Notes under the pieces: generated by a model
What the model was told of the DNA's origin: nothing
Databases searched by the model: none
What the model saw: only the letters and a program-made list of their open reading frames with translations
Program-made: the position numbers and the translations under genes
Assembly (NCBI GenBank): GCA_016929495.1
Contig: JAFGIS010000204.1
Location: 1 to 58,478 of the forward strand
Length of the DNA: 58,478 nucleotides
Direction of reading: 5' to 3'
Origin: Polyangiaceae bacterium
Lineage (GTDB): Bacteria > Myxococcota_A > Polyangia > Polyangiales > Polyangiaceae
Shown here: positions 58,237-58,478 of the stretch, piece after piece
How the letters are laid out: each line of letters begins with the position of its first letter
Position numbering within the stretch: the stretch's first letter is position 1

Positions 58237-58478
58237 ATGACCTTGTCAGAAGAAGAACGCCTGGGGCCCATCTTTGCCGAGTTCCCCGACGCCGCCCGTG
58301 ATGCCTTGATCCCCATCCTGCAGCGCGTCCAGGAGGAGCAAGGCTATCTCTCGGAGACGGCGATCGCGCGGATCGGCCACCATCTGCGCTTGCCCGCGAG
58401 CAAGGTCTTCGGGGTAGCTACTTTCTACAATCAGTTCCGCTTCCTGCCCAAGGGCAAGTACCACGTGATGATCTGCCG
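58237..58478 (+). CDS. NuoE/HoxE-type 2Fe-2S subunit (partial, runs off window)
   Basis: The first 80 codons of a protein that starts MTLSEEERLGPIFAEFPDAA. PILQRVQEEQGYLSETAIARI, then LPASKVFGVATFYNQFRFLPKGKYHV, is the N-terminal helical half of the 24-kDa family (NuoE, HoxE, HndA, FdsG). These carry a 2Fe-2S cluster and pair with a flavin-binding NuoF-type subunit. The four cysteines lie mostly beyond the window edge; the first is likely the C at the last codons. Because rex lies just upstream, I favour an NAD-linked hydrogenase or formate dehydrogenase module over respiratory complex I, but that needs the following genes. Confidence 0.88.
   Translation, partial: MTLSEEERLGPIFAEFPDAARDALIPILQRVQEEQGYLSETAIARIGHHLRLPASKVFGVATFYNQFRFLPKGKYHVMIC

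Overview
The window looks like chromosomal DNA of a GC-rich, Gram-negative predatory or soil deltaproteobacterium of the Myxococcota, most likely on the Polyangia side. The reasons are the strong GC bias, three Hanks-type Ser/Thr kinases (one apparently a pseudokinase), a MYXO-CTERM-type surface protein paired with an outer-membrane barrel, lpxC and many lipoproteins, orphan histidine kinases, and a recA upstream site that fits the Myxococcus LexA-box pattern. I see no rRNA, credible tRNA, CRISPR array, prophage or insertion sequence.

Layout. 1-3400 is an accessory patch: a type II toxin-antitoxin pair (RHH/PIN), a DUF1257 (Ycf35-like) protein, the remnant of an XRE-type gene, a 16-unit array with 21-bp period, and a Fic protein with a small upstream partner. 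3400-11900 holds two GT-C-type membrane proteins, a pseudokinase with a PEGA-like tail, an active-looking kinase, and a MinD-like ATPase fused to a J-like and a RodZ-type HTH domain. 12100-19080 is one tightly packed forward operon: DsbA-like lipoprotein, DnaQ-like exonuclease, LysM protein, small membrane protein, DUF58, BatA-like protein, and a SurA/PpiC-type chaperone. 19170-22400 carries a sigma-54-type promoter followed by two of the three genes of the osmoprotectant N-acetylglutaminylglutamine amide (NAGGN) system. 22500-24720 is the MYXO-CTERM protein coupled to a beta-barrel.

24800-32050 is mostly on the minus strand: a SprT-like metalloprotein, recA, a CorC/HlyC protein, a kinase and a TPR protein. 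32300-35600 is an envelope cluster (barrel, RseP, LpxC, lipoprotein). 35650-40880 holds a very long cNMP-binding-domain protein and FtsK on the minus strand. 41100-45400 has a HEAT-repeat lipoprotein, an RHH-FHA fusion and an ABC1/UbiB-like kinase. 45870-47740 is the Fo half of ATP synthase (atpZ-I-B-E), without F1 genes. 47900-53200 has a secreted barrel protein, rdgB and two orphan histidine kinases in one operon. 53540-57080 has acylphosphatase, a HEAT/TPR membrane protein and a sugar porter. The window ends in rex and the start of a NuoE-type gene, which suggests that an NAD-linked oxidoreductase or hydrogenase operon begins here.

Intergenic DNA is rich in structure: two helically phased C-rich arrays, three families of dispersed repeats, two matching palindromes, and several perfect hairpins between convergent genes.
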